Positions 8,155-19,182 of a stretch of DNA of 64,000 nt are shown piece after piece. Location of the stretch: assembly GCF_001870485.1 (NCBI RefSeq), contig NZ_MDKE01000006.1:33807-97806 (forward strand). Reading direction: 5' to 3'. Position numbers and translations under genes: made by a program. The first letter of the stretch is position 1. Every line of letters begins with the position of its first letter. Source of the stretch: Oceanisphaera psychrotolerans (lineage in GTDB: Bacteria; Pseudomonadota; Gammaproteobacteria; Enterobacterales; Aeromonadaceae). Below the pieces are notes generated by a model, which worked only from the letters and a program-made list of their open reading frames with translations, searched no databases and had not been told where the DNA came from.

Positions 8155-10049
8155 GCCTGCTCCAGTTCTTCCAGCTGCTCCTGCAGCTCCAGCCACTCGG
8201 CTTCCACTTCGGCCAGTTTCTGTTGCAGGGGGATCTGCGCCTTCAGCAGTTGCTGCAAGCTGGCTTTTTGCTCGGCGGCGTAAATGTCCGGATCGGCCAG
8301 ACTCTGCTCGATATCGGCCAGTTGTTGCTGGCATTGTTCCATCTGCTGTTCGAGCCTGGTGATGGCTTTGCGCAGCGGCTGGGTCTGCTGACGCAGTTCG
8401 GCCTGACGGCGTTTTTCCGCTTTGCGATTCTGGGCCGAGTTGTCGCCGGCGGTGCCGACCGACTCGGGCTGGGCGGCCTTGTCCTGGGCCACCAGCCACT
8501 GATGATAATCTTCGATATCGCCGTCGAAGGGCTGCACCCGGCCGCCGTCCACCAGATAGAATTCGTCGGTGGTGGCACGCAGCAGGTGACGATCGTGAGA
8601 CACGATCACCATGGCGCCCTCGAACACCTGCAACGCCAGGGTCAGCGCCTCGCGCATGTCCAGATCCAGGTGGTTGGTGGGTTCATCCAGCAACAGCAGG
8701 TTGGGGCGCTGGTAGACGATCAGCGCCAGCACCAGCCGGGCCTTTTCGCCGCCGGAGAAGGGACCGACCGGATCCTTGACCTGATCGCCCCTGAAGTCGA
8801 AGCCGCCCAGGTAATCGCGCAGGCTCTGTTCGGTAGCCTTGGGGTCGAGCCGGGCCAGATGAGTGAGCGGTGATTCTTCCAGGTGCAGGCTTTCCAGCTG
8901 GTGCTGGGCGAAGTAGCCCAGAGAGATGCCCTTGCTGGCTTCCAGCTTGCCCGACAGCGGTGTCAGCTCGCCGGACAGCAGCTTGATAAAGGTGGATTTG
9001 CCGGCGCCGTTGCGGCCCAGCAGGCCGATGCGCGAGCCGGGTACCAGGTTGAGCTTGATGTCGGACAGCACCGCCTTGTCACCGTAACCGGCGGACAGCT
9101 TTTCCATGGCGATCAGCGGAATCGGCAGGCTGGAGGGCGGGCGGAAACTGAAGCTGAACGGCGAGTCCACATGGGCCGGCAAGATCTTTTCCATCCGTTC
9201 CATGGCCTTGAGCCGGCTCTGGGCCTGCTTGGCCTTGCTCGCCTTGTAGCGAAAACGATCCACATAGTCCTGCATGTGGCTGAGTGCACGTTGCTGCTTC
9301 TCGAACATGGACTGCTGCAACGCCAGCTGCTCGGCGCGCATGCGTTCGAAGTCGGAATAGTTGCCGGTGTATTCGTTGAGCTGGCTGTTTTCGATATGAA
9401 TAATCCGGTTCACCACCGCATCGAGAAAATCCCGGTCGTGGGATATCAGGATCAGGGTGCCTTCATAACTGTTCAGCCAGCGTTCCAGCCAGATCACCGC
9501 ATCCAGATCCAGGTGGTTGGTGGGCTCATCGAGCAGCAGCAGGTCGGAGCGGCAGATCAGCGCCTGGGCCAGGTTGAGGCGCATGCGCCAGCCACCGGAA
9601 AAGGCGCTGACCGGGCGGCCCTGGGCCTCGTTGGCAAACCCCAGGCCATGCAGCAGTTCGGCGGCACGGGCGTGAATATGATAGCCGCCATGAGTGTCCA
9701 GCCGACCGTGCAGTTCGGCGATGGCGATGCCGTTGTGGCGGGCTTCGGCCTGCTCCAGCTCCCGGCACAGGCGGCGGTATTCCCGGTCGCCGTCAATCAC
9801 GTAGTCCAGCGCCGAGCAGCTTAGCGCCGGGGTTTCCTGGGCCACGCTGGCCAGTTGCCAGTCGGCAGGCAGATTGAACTGGCCACTGTCGATGCCGAGC
9901 TCGCCCTTGAACAGGGCGAACAGGGTGGATTTGCCACAGCCGTTTTTCCCCACCAGGCCAACCTTCTGGCCGCCGTGGATAGTGGCGCTGGTGTCTTTTA
10001 ACAGGGGGCGGCCGCCCCGGAGTAGTTCAATCTGGCTGAGGGTGATCAT
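8151..10049 (-). CDS. yheS: ABC-F ribosome-associated ATPase
   Basis: 632 aa, colinear with E. coli YheS (637 aa). Two ATPase cassettes: Walker A GKNGCGKST at about residue 34 and GRNGAGKST at about 345, signatures FSGGWRM and FSGGEKA, and two LLLDEPTNHLD Walker B blocks. The linker around KASKAKQAQSR is the ABC-F P-site tRNA-interaction motif, and a charged coiled coil ends the protein. No membrane domain. ABC-F proteins act on the ribosome to relieve stalls. Confidence 0.95.
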   Translation of the reverse strand: MITLSQIELLRGGRPLLKDTSATIHGGQKVGLVGKNGCGKSTLFALFKGELGIDSGQFNLPADWQLASVAQETPALSCSALDYVIDGDREYRRLCRELEQAEARHNGIAIAELHGRLDTHGGYHIHARAAELLHGLGFANEAQGRPVSAFSGGWRMRLNLAQALICRSDLLLLDEPTNHLDLDAVIWLERWLNSYEGTLILISHDRDFLDAVVNRIIHIENSQLNEYTGNYSDFERMRAEQLALQQSMFEKQQRALSHMQDYVDRFRYKASKAKQAQSRLKAMERMEKILPAHVDSPFSFSFRPPSSLPIPLIAMEKLSAGYGDKAVLSDIKLNLVPGSRIGLLGRNGAGKSTFIKLLSGELTPLSGKLEASKGISLGYFAQHQLESLHLEESPLTHLARLDPKATEQSLRDYLGGFDFRGDQVKDPVGPFSGGEKARLVLALIVYQRPNLLLLDEPTNHLDLDMREALTLALQVFEGAMVIVSHDRHLLRATTDEFYLVDGGRVQPFDGDIEDYHQWLVAQDKAAQPESVGTAGDNSAQNRKAEKRRQAELRQQTQPLRKAITRLEQQMEQCQQQLADIEQSLADPDIYAAEQKASLQQLLKAQIPLQQKLAEVEAEWLELQEQLEELEQA

Positions 10050-10079
10050 AGGTGCCCGACTCGTGACAAAAACGGCATT

Positions 10080-10769
10080 TTACCCGTTTTTACCGCTCCG
10101 ATGACAGGGGCTTCCCAGCCAGTGACGACAATACTGCTCAAATTGTGGCACCGAAGCAAAGCCGTAGGCCTGTACCAGCGCATCGAGGCTCGGGCTCTTG
10201 GCCAGATCCCGCAGCACCAGCAGCAGGGCGCACTGACGGCGAATGTTGTCCGCATCACAATCGAAACGGCGGCGAAACTCGGGCTCTTGTTCCGGTGCCA
10301 GGGCAAAGCTGGCCGGGTTGGCGGTGATCAGTTGATGCAGTGGCGGCTGGGAGTCAACCGGCAGTATCGTCTGCTGTGGCAGCTCGTCGTGCAGTATTCG
10401 ACACAGCCTGCCATGGGCGCCTTGCCAGTCTTGCTCGCCTGTCCAGTCGGCCAGTCGGGCGACGATGGCGGCCAGCAGGGGGGAGGGCGTCAGCCGACCG
10501 GCGATGGAGGGTTGCGCCAGTCGGGGAGAAAACTCGACCCGACTGAGCCGGCTGTGCGCGAAGCCATGCCAGGCAAACAGGGTATCGGCGGGCAGAAAGG
10601 CCGCCTCATGGGTGGCCAGCGGATAATAATGACGGCCCAGCTGCAGCAGACCGGCACCCTGGTGCATCATCAGCAGTACGCCTTTGATATGGCGCTGGCG
10701 TTTGCCGGGGGTGAGGTGAGGAAGAGCAACAAGCTGATGATGAATACTGTAATGGGCGGTTGTGGTCAT
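10080..10769 (-). CDS. AraC-like transcriptional regulator (divergent)
   Basis: 229 aa. The N-terminal part (HIKGVLLMMHQGAGLLQLG, AFLPADTLFAWHGF) looks like an AraC-type cupin ligand domain, and the C-terminal DALVQAYGFASVPQFEQYCRHWLG resembles the second AraC helix-turn-helix. The first helix-turn-helix is weak, so DNA binding is inferred. Ends 30 bases before yheS and is divergent from yheV. No known orthologue recognised. Confidence 0.6.
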   Translation of the reverse strand: MTTTAHYSIHHQLVALPHLTPGKRQRHIKGVLLMMHQGAGLLQLGRHYYPLATHEAAFLPADTLFAWHGFAHSRLSRVEFSPRLAQPSIAGRLTPSPLLAAIVARLADWTGEQDWQGAHGRLCRILHDELPQQTILPVDSQPPLHQLITANPASFALAPEQEPEFRRRFDCDADNIRRQCALLLVLRDLAKSPSLDALVQAYGFASVPQFEQYCRHWLGSPCHRSGKNG

Positions 10770-10831
10770 TGTAGTCGGTTCGTTTTTGGCGGAGAATTCG
10801 GGATAAGGTTGTTGTTCAGGATGTATAAACC

Positions 10832-11032
10832 ATGGAAACCCGTCGTAAGAAGCGTTTTATTGCCGGAGCCGTCTGCCCCCGCTGTAACGCCATGGACACC
10901 ATGATGCTGTATCTGGAGCATGGTGTCGAGAAAGTCGAATGCGTTGGCTGTGGCCACACCCAGATACAGACTGACGAACAGGTCAGCCAGGCTGGCGGTG
11001 GCGAAGTAATCGGGGTGTTCAAGCCGGAATAA
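10832..11032 (+). CDS. yheV: YheV family zinc-ribbon protein
   Basis: 66 aa. Begins METRRKKRFIAGAVCPRC, with CPRC and VGCGH cysteine pairs about 20 residues apart forming a probable zinc ribbon. Matches the YheV/DUF2387 family, which lies beside slyD in enterics as here. CAGGA is upstream of the ATG. Function unknown; a nucleic-acid or protein-interaction role is only suggested by the zinc ribbon. Confidence 0.87.
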   Translation: METRRKKRFIAGAVCPRCNAMDTMMLYLEHGVEKVECVGCGHTQIQTDEQVSQAGGGEVIGVFKPE

Positions 11033-11140
11033 GCATGTGCGGCGGGCCCCGAGCCCATCTTCATTTGTGTTTTTGTCGCATTTCATCCGGGCTGGCCATC
11101 CTGTATGCTATGGCCAATATTCACGAGCAGGACCATTCCC

Positions 11141-11668
11141 ATGAAAGTATCCGAAAACAGCGTCGTTACGCTGGACTTTACCGTCACCAACACCAAGGGT
11201 GAAATCCTCGATTCCACCGAGGGCAAGCAGCCCCTGGAGTACCTGCACGGTACCGGCTATCTGGTGGCCGGTCTGGAAGCGGTACTGAACGACAAAGTCG
11301 TGGGTGAAGACTTCGACGTGACCCTGAGCCCGGAACAGGCCTATGGCGAGCATGACGAAAGCCTGGTGCAGTCGGTGCCCGGTGAACTGTTCGATGGCAT
11401 GGAAGTGGCCGAAGGCGACACCTTCGTGGCCGAAACCGATGACGGCCACCGCCCGGTGACCATCGTCGAAGTGGCGGAAGAATACGTCAAGGTGGATGGT
11501 AATCACCCGCTGGCCGGCATGACCCTGACCTTCAAGGGCGTGGTGCGCGAAGTGCGTGAAGCCACCGAAGAAGAGCTGGCCCACGGCCATGTGCATGGCG
11601 AACACGGCCATGATGATCACGAGCACGACCATGATCATTCCGGCGGTTGCTGCGGTCACAAGCACTGA
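11141..11668 (+). CDS. slyD: FKBP-type peptidyl-prolyl isomerase and metallochaperone
   Basis: 175 aa. FKBP/IF-domain fold with DYLHG-like EYLHGTGYLVAGLE, AYGEHDESLVQ, VDGNHPLAGMTL and EATEEELAHGHVHG as in E. coli SlyD. The C-terminal tail from about residue 148 is rich in His with a CC pair, the nickel-binding tail used in hydrogenase maturation, but shorter than in E. coli. Start ATG 11141 follows GCAGGACC; an upstream ATG at 11105 adds a non-homologous leader. Confidence 0.96.
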   Translation: MKVSENSVVTLDFTVTNTKGEILDSTEGKQPLEYLHGTGYLVAGLEAVLNDKVVGEDFDVTLSPEQAYGEHDESLVQSVPGELFDGMEVAEGDTFVAETDDGHRPVTIVEVAEEYVKVDGNHPLAGMTLTFKGVVREVREATEEELAHGHVHGEHGHDDHEHDHDHSGGCCGHKH

Positions 11669-11685
11669 GCTCCGGCTCGGTACTG

Positions 11686-11710
11686 AAAAAGGCGCCTCGG
11701 CGCCTTTTTT
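11686..11710. terminator. Bidirectional terminator slyD/slyX
   Basis: AAAAAGGCGCC, TCG loop, GGCGCC and six T; flanking A- and T-runs suit both convergent genes. Confidence 0.85.
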
Positions 11711-11740
11711 GTTAGCTGAACCTCACCCCCTCATATTTCC

Positions 11741-11956
11741 TCAATAATGCGGCGGTGGGGTTTCTTCTGTCTGGTTGGCGACCTCTCCCGGCTGCAATTC
11801 CTTCAGCTTTTTCACCATCAGGCTGAGCTGGGCCTTGAGCCGGGTGGTCTCGGCGCCCAGGGCGGTCATTTCCTGATTCAGTTGCTCAATGGTGTCGTCC
11901 TGAAACGACAGCCGGGTTTCCAGCTGTTCCAGCCGGTGGATAATGTCTTCATTCAT
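11741..11956 (-). CDS. slyX: SlyX family coiled-coil protein
   Basis: 71 aa, predicted coiled coil with heptads through HRLEQLETRLSFQDDTIEQL and the typical TPPPHY C-terminus of SlyX. Function unknown. Its ATG overlaps the TGA of the upstream WD40 gene (ATGAATGA), so the two are likely co-translated. Found near fkpA and slyD as in E. coli. Confidence 0.93.
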   Translation of the reverse strand: MNEDIIHRLEQLETRLSFQDDTIEQLNQEMTALGAETTRLKAQLSLMVKKLKELQPGEVANQTEETPPPHY

Positions 11957-12980
11957 GGCTCTGTTCTCTCTGATCTAGGGCCCAGGTTTCACCCAGGCCG
12001 GAGGAGCTGACGCTGTAAATATGCTGTTTGTCGCTAAAGGCCACGTCGTAGACCATGGCACTGGCGGGGCGTAGCCAGGTATGGAGGCCGACCTGCCAGC
12101 TTTGCAGTGGCGTGCCATCGTCCAGTTGCCATAGCTCCAGTCGGCGGGAGGTGCTGCCGGTCAGCAATCGGTTATTGGCCGGATCCAGCCGGGCGCTGAT
12201 AAAGGTTTGCCCCCGGTAAGGACCCTGCAGGCGGGACACCCGTTCACCCGACGGCAGGCGGTGCAGCTCTCCCACTCCCTGAGCGTCGGCACTGAAGGCA
12301 AAGCGGCCCTCGGCATCCAGACGCACCAGGCTGATGCTGTTTTCATGTTGCCACCGGCTCAGGATGGCGGCGTCACGGGTTTGCCATAACAGCACCTGGC
12401 CGTTCTGGCTGGCGGTCAGGGCGTAACGGCCGTTGGCGGACAGATCGACCGAGTTGATACGGCTGTTTTCGCCCTCGAGCCGATGCCCCATAAACAGCAG
12501 GCGACGACCGCTCTGCAGGTCGATATATTCGACCTCGCCATGGTGGTAACCGAGCAACAGGCTATTGCCATCGTTGGCCAGTGCCAGGGCGCGCAGGGAA
12601 TGTTCAAGCTGATAAAAGCCGAGGTTCTGGCCGTTCTGCAGTGACCAGACGGCCACCGTATGTTCGCTGGCCGTGGCTGCGCTGCGACTGTCGGGAGAGA
12701 TGGCCAGCAGCAGTATATCTTCGGTGGATTCCCCCTGATACCACTGGTAGAGCGGGCGGGGCTGGTGCTGCTGCCACACCTGCACCGGGCTGGGGCCGCT
12801 GGCGACCAGGGTAAAGCGCCCATCGGCACTGGTTTGTGCCGCCAGTACCGTGCCCTGAGCATAACGGCTCTGCGCCACCGGTTTATCGCCCGTATCGCAA
12901 CCGGCAAGCAGCAGAAAAGTGACGCACAGCGTCACGGTCAGCAGATGGGGGGGCATTTTTATGAGCTTGGGCTTTCGCAT
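11949..12980 (-). CDS. WD40-repeat lipoprotein
   Basis: About 343 aa. A basic start, a hydrophobic run and LLAGC give a lipoprotein signal with lipidated Cys at about residue 28. The rest shows repeated SADGRFTL, SPDSRSAATASEH, SANGRYALTASQNG and LWQ segments typical of a WD40 propeller, probably periplasmic or outer-membrane scaffolding. ATG 12980 chosen for the signal peptide; GGGGA precedes an alternative ATG at 13034. Overlaps slyX by 8 bases. Partner unknown. Confidence 0.8.
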   Translation of the reverse strand: MRKPKLIKMPPHLLTVTLCVTFLLLAGCDTGDKPVAQSRYAQGTVLAAQTSADGRFTLVASGPSPVQVWQQHQPRPLYQWYQGESTEDILLLAISPDSRSAATASEHTVAVWSLQNGQNLGFYQLEHSLRALALANDGNSLLLGYHHGEVEYIDLQSGRRLLFMGHRLEGENSRINSVDLSANGRYALTASQNGQVLLWQTRDAAILSRWQHENSISLVRLDAEGRFAFSADAQGVGELHRLPSGERVSRLQGPYRGQTFISARLDPANNRLLTGSTSRRLELWQLDDGTPLQSWQVGLHTWLRPASAMVYDVAFSDKQHIYSVSSSGLGETWALDQREQSHE

Positions 12981-13063
12981 CGGCAACGTGAAACGGTAGT
13001 ATAGGTCCGGATTGATAAGCATCTCATTTTCCATGGGGTTTTTCCCCTGTTCTGGAGTGAATA

Positions 13064-13858
<795 letters not shown>

Positions 13859-13866
13859 GGGAACCA

Positions 13867-13895
13867 ACGGCGCCTCAGGGCGCCGTTTTTATTTT
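13867..13895 (+). terminator. Intrinsic terminator after fkpA
   Basis: ACGGCGCC, TCAG loop, GGCGCCGT, then TTTTATTTT. The hairpin overlaps the last codons of the convergent GIY-YIG gene. Confidence 0.85.
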
Positions 13896-14216
13896 AGCCT
13901 GCAGCGCCATCCAGCCGCTGTCGTCCTGCAGCAGCCGTTCTTTCGCGGCTTTGCTCAGCCGCTTCAGGCGGTATTCCAGCTTGAGTGCCTGAGACTGACT
14001 GGCCACGGTGCGTTGCCACACCAGCTCTGCCGGGCGCCGGGACCAGACATAACGGGAGGCGCGTGAGGCTTGCTGATTGTGCTCCATGCAACGGCGCGCC
14101 GGATCCAGGCTGATACCGGCATAGAGGCTGCCATCGCGGCAGCGCAGCAGGTAAAGAGACCAGGGGGAAGCGGGGCGGTCGGCGGTGTCGTGATTCACTT
14201 TGTGCTCATCGTTCAT
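13875..14216 (-). CDS. GIY-YIG endonuclease-superfamily protein
   Basis: 113 aa. SLYLLRCRDGSLYAGISLDPARR is the GIY-YIG core in the YhbQ/UPF0213 style (W..Y.L.C.DG..Y.G.T.D..RR), and the Glu of KLEYRLKRL is placed like the family's metal-binding Glu. The physiological substrate of these small proteins is not settled. Its stop lies inside the fkpA terminator. Convergent with fkpA. Confidence 0.85.
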   Translation of the reverse strand: MNDEHKVNHDTADRPASPWSLYLLRCRDGSLYAGISLDPARRCMEHNQQASRASRYVWSRRPAELVWQRTVASQSQALKLEYRLKRLSKAAKERLLQDDSGWMALQAKIKTAP

Positions 14217-14264
14217 GGTGACCGTCGAAGATATAGCTGTTTATTAACGTCACGCCGCAGCGCT

Positions 14265-14717
14265 TCATTCACGCAGGGGGGCCAGAGGAATGCTGACCAG
14301 CTGGGGCGGATAACAAAGCCCGCTGGTGCAGCCCTGATAACGGATGTCGACCCGGCCTTCGGGCTCTAGTTGTTGCAGCGGTATGGTCAGCTCGAGCCCC
14401 TGATAATAGACCTGAGTTTTACCGAAATACTCGTCTTCGTGCGGAGTGCCTGCGGGCAGCTCCCAGTCGCCGAAGCGGACCTGGTCGGGGATCACCGACA
14501 GCCGGTGGCGATACAGGTAATAGCCAGGCGCAATGGTAAACTCCAGCCGCAGGCCCGCGGGCGTCTGTTCGCTGTTGAGTACAAAGGCCTGCTCCACCGG
14601 CAGAAACCGCGTGTGCTGTGCCGGCTCGGGGGCCAGGCCCAGCCATTCCAGTATGCCGGCCTGAGCCGGTATGGCAGCCAGGGCGGCGGCGAGCGATAAT
14701 GACAGCGGACGGAGCAT
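14265..14717 (-). CDS. Stand-alone DsbD alpha (N-terminal) domain protein
   Basis: 150 aa with a signal peptide ending near AQAG. The body matches only the periplasmic N-terminal domain of DsbD: YYLYRHRLSVIPD, HEDEYFGK, DIRYQGCTSGLCYPP. The thiol pair Cys130/Cys135 is spaced CX4C, against CX5C in E. coli DsbD. The membrane and thioredoxin domains are absent and no remnant follows the stop. The position beside fxsA and groES is the ancestral dsbD locus. Start ATG 14717 follows AGAGG. Either a truncated but intact remnant or a separate thiol acceptor. Confidence 0.82.
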   Translation of the reverse strand: MLRPLSLSLAAALAAIPAQAGILEWLGLAPEPAQHTRFLPVEQAFVLNSEQTPAGLRLEFTIAPGYYLYRHRLSVIPDQVRFGDWELPAGTPHEDEYFGKTQVYYQGLELTIPLQQLEPEGRVDIRYQGCTSGLCYPPQLVSIPLAPLRE

Positions 14718-14908
14718 GGGGCCTCTTGCATGGATGTGATCGGCGGGCAACAGCCACGACAAACAAGGTGCCGCCGGAACAGAGCCGTCACTATAGCGCC
14801 GCCGGGGATGAAAATCACCGCAGACGAGATTTGAAAATAACGCCATTCGTCCCCATGTTGATGGTTTCACCCTAATAAGCGCCGCCGCAGGCGCAAGATG
14901 AGGTCTGA

Positions 14909-15397
14909 GTGGGTAAGATTTTTTTGTTGTTTGTCGGCGCCACCCTGCTGGAAATTTTCGTGTTTATCGAGGTTGGCTCGGCCATTGGCGCCTGGAGTAC
15001 CATAGCGCTGATCATGCTGACCGCCATTGTCGGTATCAGCCTGGTGCGCATTCAGGGCATTCAGACCCTGATGGAAGCCCAGCGCAAGGTCAATCTGGGC
15101 GAAGCCCCGGCCCGGGAAATGCTGGCGGGTATCATGCTGGCCATGAGTGGCGTGTTGTTGCTGTTGCCGGGCTTCGTCTCCGATCTGGGTGGCCTGCTGC
15201 TGCTGTTGCCACCGGTACGAGCGATGCTGATCGAACGCTTCATGAGTCGGGCGCATGTGCGCAGTCAAAAGGGACACACCTTTACCGCCGAATATCATGA
15301 ATACAGCGAGACCCGGACCACCCGGGAGCGGCTGGGCAGCCGGGAAGAAGGCACCACCTTCGACGGTGAGTTTCAGCGCAAGGACGATGACAAATAG
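14909..15397 (+). CDS. fxsA: FxsA family membrane protein
   Basis: 162 aa from a GTG start preceded by GAGGT. Three hydrophobic segments within the first ~105 residues, with VGSAIGAWSTIALIMLTA and LLLLPGFVSDLGGLLLL characteristic of FxsA, then a polar acidic tail. E. coli FxsA overproduction relieves F exclusion of phage T7; its normal role is unknown. Near groESL as in E. coli. Confidence 0.93.
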   Translation: MGKIFLLFVGATLLEIFVFIEVGSAIGAWSTIALIMLTAIVGISLVRIQGIQTLMEAQRKVNLGEAPAREMLAGIMLAMSGVLLLLPGFVSDLGGLLLLLPPVRAMLIERFMSRAHVRSQKGHTFTAEYHEYSETRTTRERLGSREEGTTFDGEFQRKDDDK

Positions 15398-15400
15398 CCT

Positions 15401-16753
15401 CTATGCCAGCGGGTGATTGATTTTCCAGGGGAAACGCCGCCAGGCGAAGGCTCCGGCGATAATGCCTGCCAGCAGGTTGGCCACCAGAATGCCGGTGAAG
15501 ATCCCTGCTTCACCGGCCCAGCGGGCCCCCAGCCAGGCCAGCGGCAGCAGCAGGCCGAACAGCCGGATGCCGTTGAGCAGCAGCGAAATACTCGACACCC
15601 GCAGCCCGTTCAGGGCCGATGCCAGCAGCATGAAGCACCCCTGCAGTCCATATCCCAAGGGCACCAGTCGCAAATAGAAGGTCAGGTGCCGGCTCACCTC
15701 GGCGTTGTCGCTGAACTGGCGGGCCAGCCAGGGCGCCAGCCACCACAGCAGTCCGAACACCAGCAACTGAAAGCCAAGCGCGAAGCGCATCGACAGCAGC
15801 AAGGCCAGCCGGCTGCGCTGATGCAGGCCGGCACCGGTATTCTGGGAAATAAAAGGCGCCAGTACCGAGCTCAGCGCCATCATCACGATCAGCATCAACG
15901 CCTCCAGGCGGGAGGCGGCACCGTAAGCGGCGACCACTTCCTTGCCCAGACCGGCCAGGATGATCATCAGCACGGCGGTGCTCAGCGGGGTCAGCAGATT
16001 GGTGAATGAGGCGGGTATGGCTACCTGCAACAGCTGGCGCCAGTGACTGAGCAACAGTTCCGAGCGCAGTAACGGCCACGCCAGTAGCCGCTTTCGGTAC
16101 CGCAACAGCCACAGGCCCACTATGGTGGCCATCAGCCAGGAGCAGGCCGAGGCGATGGCAGCGCCCCTGATGCCCAGTTCGGGAAAGGGGCCAACACCGA
16201 AGATCAGCAGGGGATCGAGCAGGCCGTTGACCAGCCCGGCCACGATCATCACCAGGCTGGGCGTGCGGGTATCGCCGGTGGCACGGATGGCAGCATTACC
16301 CACCATGGGCAGGACCAGCAGCGGCATCGTCAGATACCAGATCAGCATGTAGTCGTGGATCGGCACCAGCAGGGCATCATCGGCGCCCAGCAGCCGGAAC
16401 AGCGGGTCTATGGTGGTCGCCCCTGCGCCAGCCAGCAGGCAGACCAGTGCCAGTGCCAGCAGCAGGCTGTGGCTGGTGAACTGGGCGGCTTGTTGCTGGT
16501 TGCCGGCCCCCAGCGCCTGCCCCAGGCTGGCAGACAGGCCCGCGCCGAGCCCCATGGCCAGCGAAATCACCACGAAGGTGACCGGAAAGGTAAAGCTGAT
16601 GGCCGCGAGGGCATCGGTGCCGAGCAGACCGATGAAAAAAAGATCGACCAGATTGAAGGCCTGGATGGCGACGATTCCGAGCGCCATGGGCCCGGCCATT
16701 CGGGCCAGTTGCGGGCCAATGGAGGCGGTCAGCAGCGAGTTGTGTTGTACCAC
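15401..16753 (-). CDS. MATE-family multidrug/metabolite efflux transporter
   Basis: About 450 aa and 12 hydrophobic segments from a GTG at 16753 (AAGAGA upstream); the open frame extends to 16933 but the extra leader is not membrane-like. Features include MAGPMALGIVAIQAFNLVDLFFIG, the MATE first helix, and ATGDTRTPSLVMI in the middle, the conserved A.GdtrtP motif. Exports substrates by Na+ or H+ antiport; substrate unknown. Lies between fxsA and groES. Confidence 0.9.
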   Translation of the reverse strand: MVQHNSLLTASIGPQLARMAGPMALGIVAIQAFNLVDLFFIGLLGTDALAAISFTFPVTFVVISLAMGLGAGLSASLGQALGAGNQQQAAQFTSHSLLLALALVCLLAGAGATTIDPLFRLLGADDALLVPIHDYMLIWYLTMPLLVLPMVGNAAIRATGDTRTPSLVMIVAGLVNGLLDPLLIFGVGPFPELGIRGAAIASACSWLMATIVGLWLLRYRKRLLAWPLLRSELLLSHWRQLLQVAIPASFTNLLTPLSTAVLMIILAGLGKEVVAAYGAASRLEALMLIVMMALSSVLAPFISQNTGAGLHQRSRLALLLSMRFALGFQLLVFGLLWWLAPWLARQFSDNAEVSRHLTFYLRLVPLGYGLQGCFMLLASALNGLRVSSISLLLNGIRLFGLLLPLAWLGARWAGEAGIFTGILVANLLAGIIAGAFAWRRFPWKINHPLA

Positions 16754-16847
16754 TAATGATCTCTTGAGGTCGGTGGGCGAAGGCCGGTAAAGCCGATGCC
16801 CATGATACCGCCAGCGTTGCCGCTTTAAAAAAATTTTATGCTTTGCC

Positions 16848-16876
16848 CTTGAAGGGAGAAAATGCGCTCCCATATA
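16848..16876 (+). promoter_or_regulatory. Sigma-32 heat-shock promoter of groESL
   Basis: CTTGAAG at 16848-16854 and CCCATAT from 16869, separated by 14 bases, fit the sigma-32 consensus CTTGAAA-N(11-16)-CCCCATNT. About 80 bases upstream of groES. Confidence 0.85.
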
Positions 16877-16951
16877 GAAGGTCAACGGAACAGTTTGCGG
16901 CCGCCGGCCGTTTATCTCACTAGGTAACAACACTCATCAGGAGAGTTATCG

Positions 16952-17242
16952 ATGAACATTCGTCCATTGCACGATCGCGTTATTATCAAGCGTATTGAAG
17001 CCGAGTCCAAATCTGCCGGAGGCATCGTTTTGACCGGCTCTGCCGCCGAAAAATCCACCCGTGGTGAGGTGCTGGCGGTAGGTAATGGCCGCACGCTGGA
17101 CAGCGGTGAAGTCAAAGCCATGTCCGTCAAAGTGGGTGACAAGGTTATTTTCAACGAAGGCTTCGGTGTGAAAACCGAGAAGCTGGACGGTAAGGAAGTT
17201 CTGATCCTGTCCGAAAACGACATTCTGGCTATCGTCGAATAA
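16952..17242 (+). CDS. groES: Co-chaperonin GroES
   Basis: 96 aa, full length. [14 protein letters not shown], mobile-loop region [20 protein letters not shown] with the GroEL-binding hydrophobic IVL, and C-terminal ENDILAIVE. Caps the GroEL folding chamber. CAGGAGAG upstream of the ATG. Transcribed from the sigma-32 promoter with groEL 36 bases downstream. Confidence 0.98.
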   Translation: MNIRPLHDRVIIKRIEAESKSAGGIVLTGSAAEKSTRGEVLAVGNGRTLDSGEVKAMSVKVGDKVIFNEGFGVKTEKLDGKEVLILSENDILAIVE

Positions 17243-17275
17243 TCATCCGGTTTATCTACTTTAAAAGGAATATGA

Positions 17276-18915
<1,640 letters not shown>

Positions 18916-18960
18916 TCTAAATCACATTGATACCTCCTGGTCTCAGACCATGACCTAACA

Positions 18961-18986
18961 AACCGGGCCCCAGTGGCCCGGTTTTG
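18961..18986 (+). terminator. Intrinsic terminator after groEL
   Basis: AACCGGGCC, loop CCAGT, GGCCCGGTT with a short T-run. Confidence 0.85.
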
Positions 18987-19182
18987 CTATTTATGGAGTG
19001 TGTACATGTGACCGACAGCCTGAATGATAAGGCGGCCCCTGGCCCGGCCGGGTGATTTAGAGATGGTGCCTGTTGATATCAATATGATAAATTCAGCTGC
19101 TTTTGAGTCCTTATTTGCCGGGGCATGGTCCATTCTTGCCGGCCATGAGCCCGGTTTGTCGGTTGTAAGGAGAAGTGTGGTA

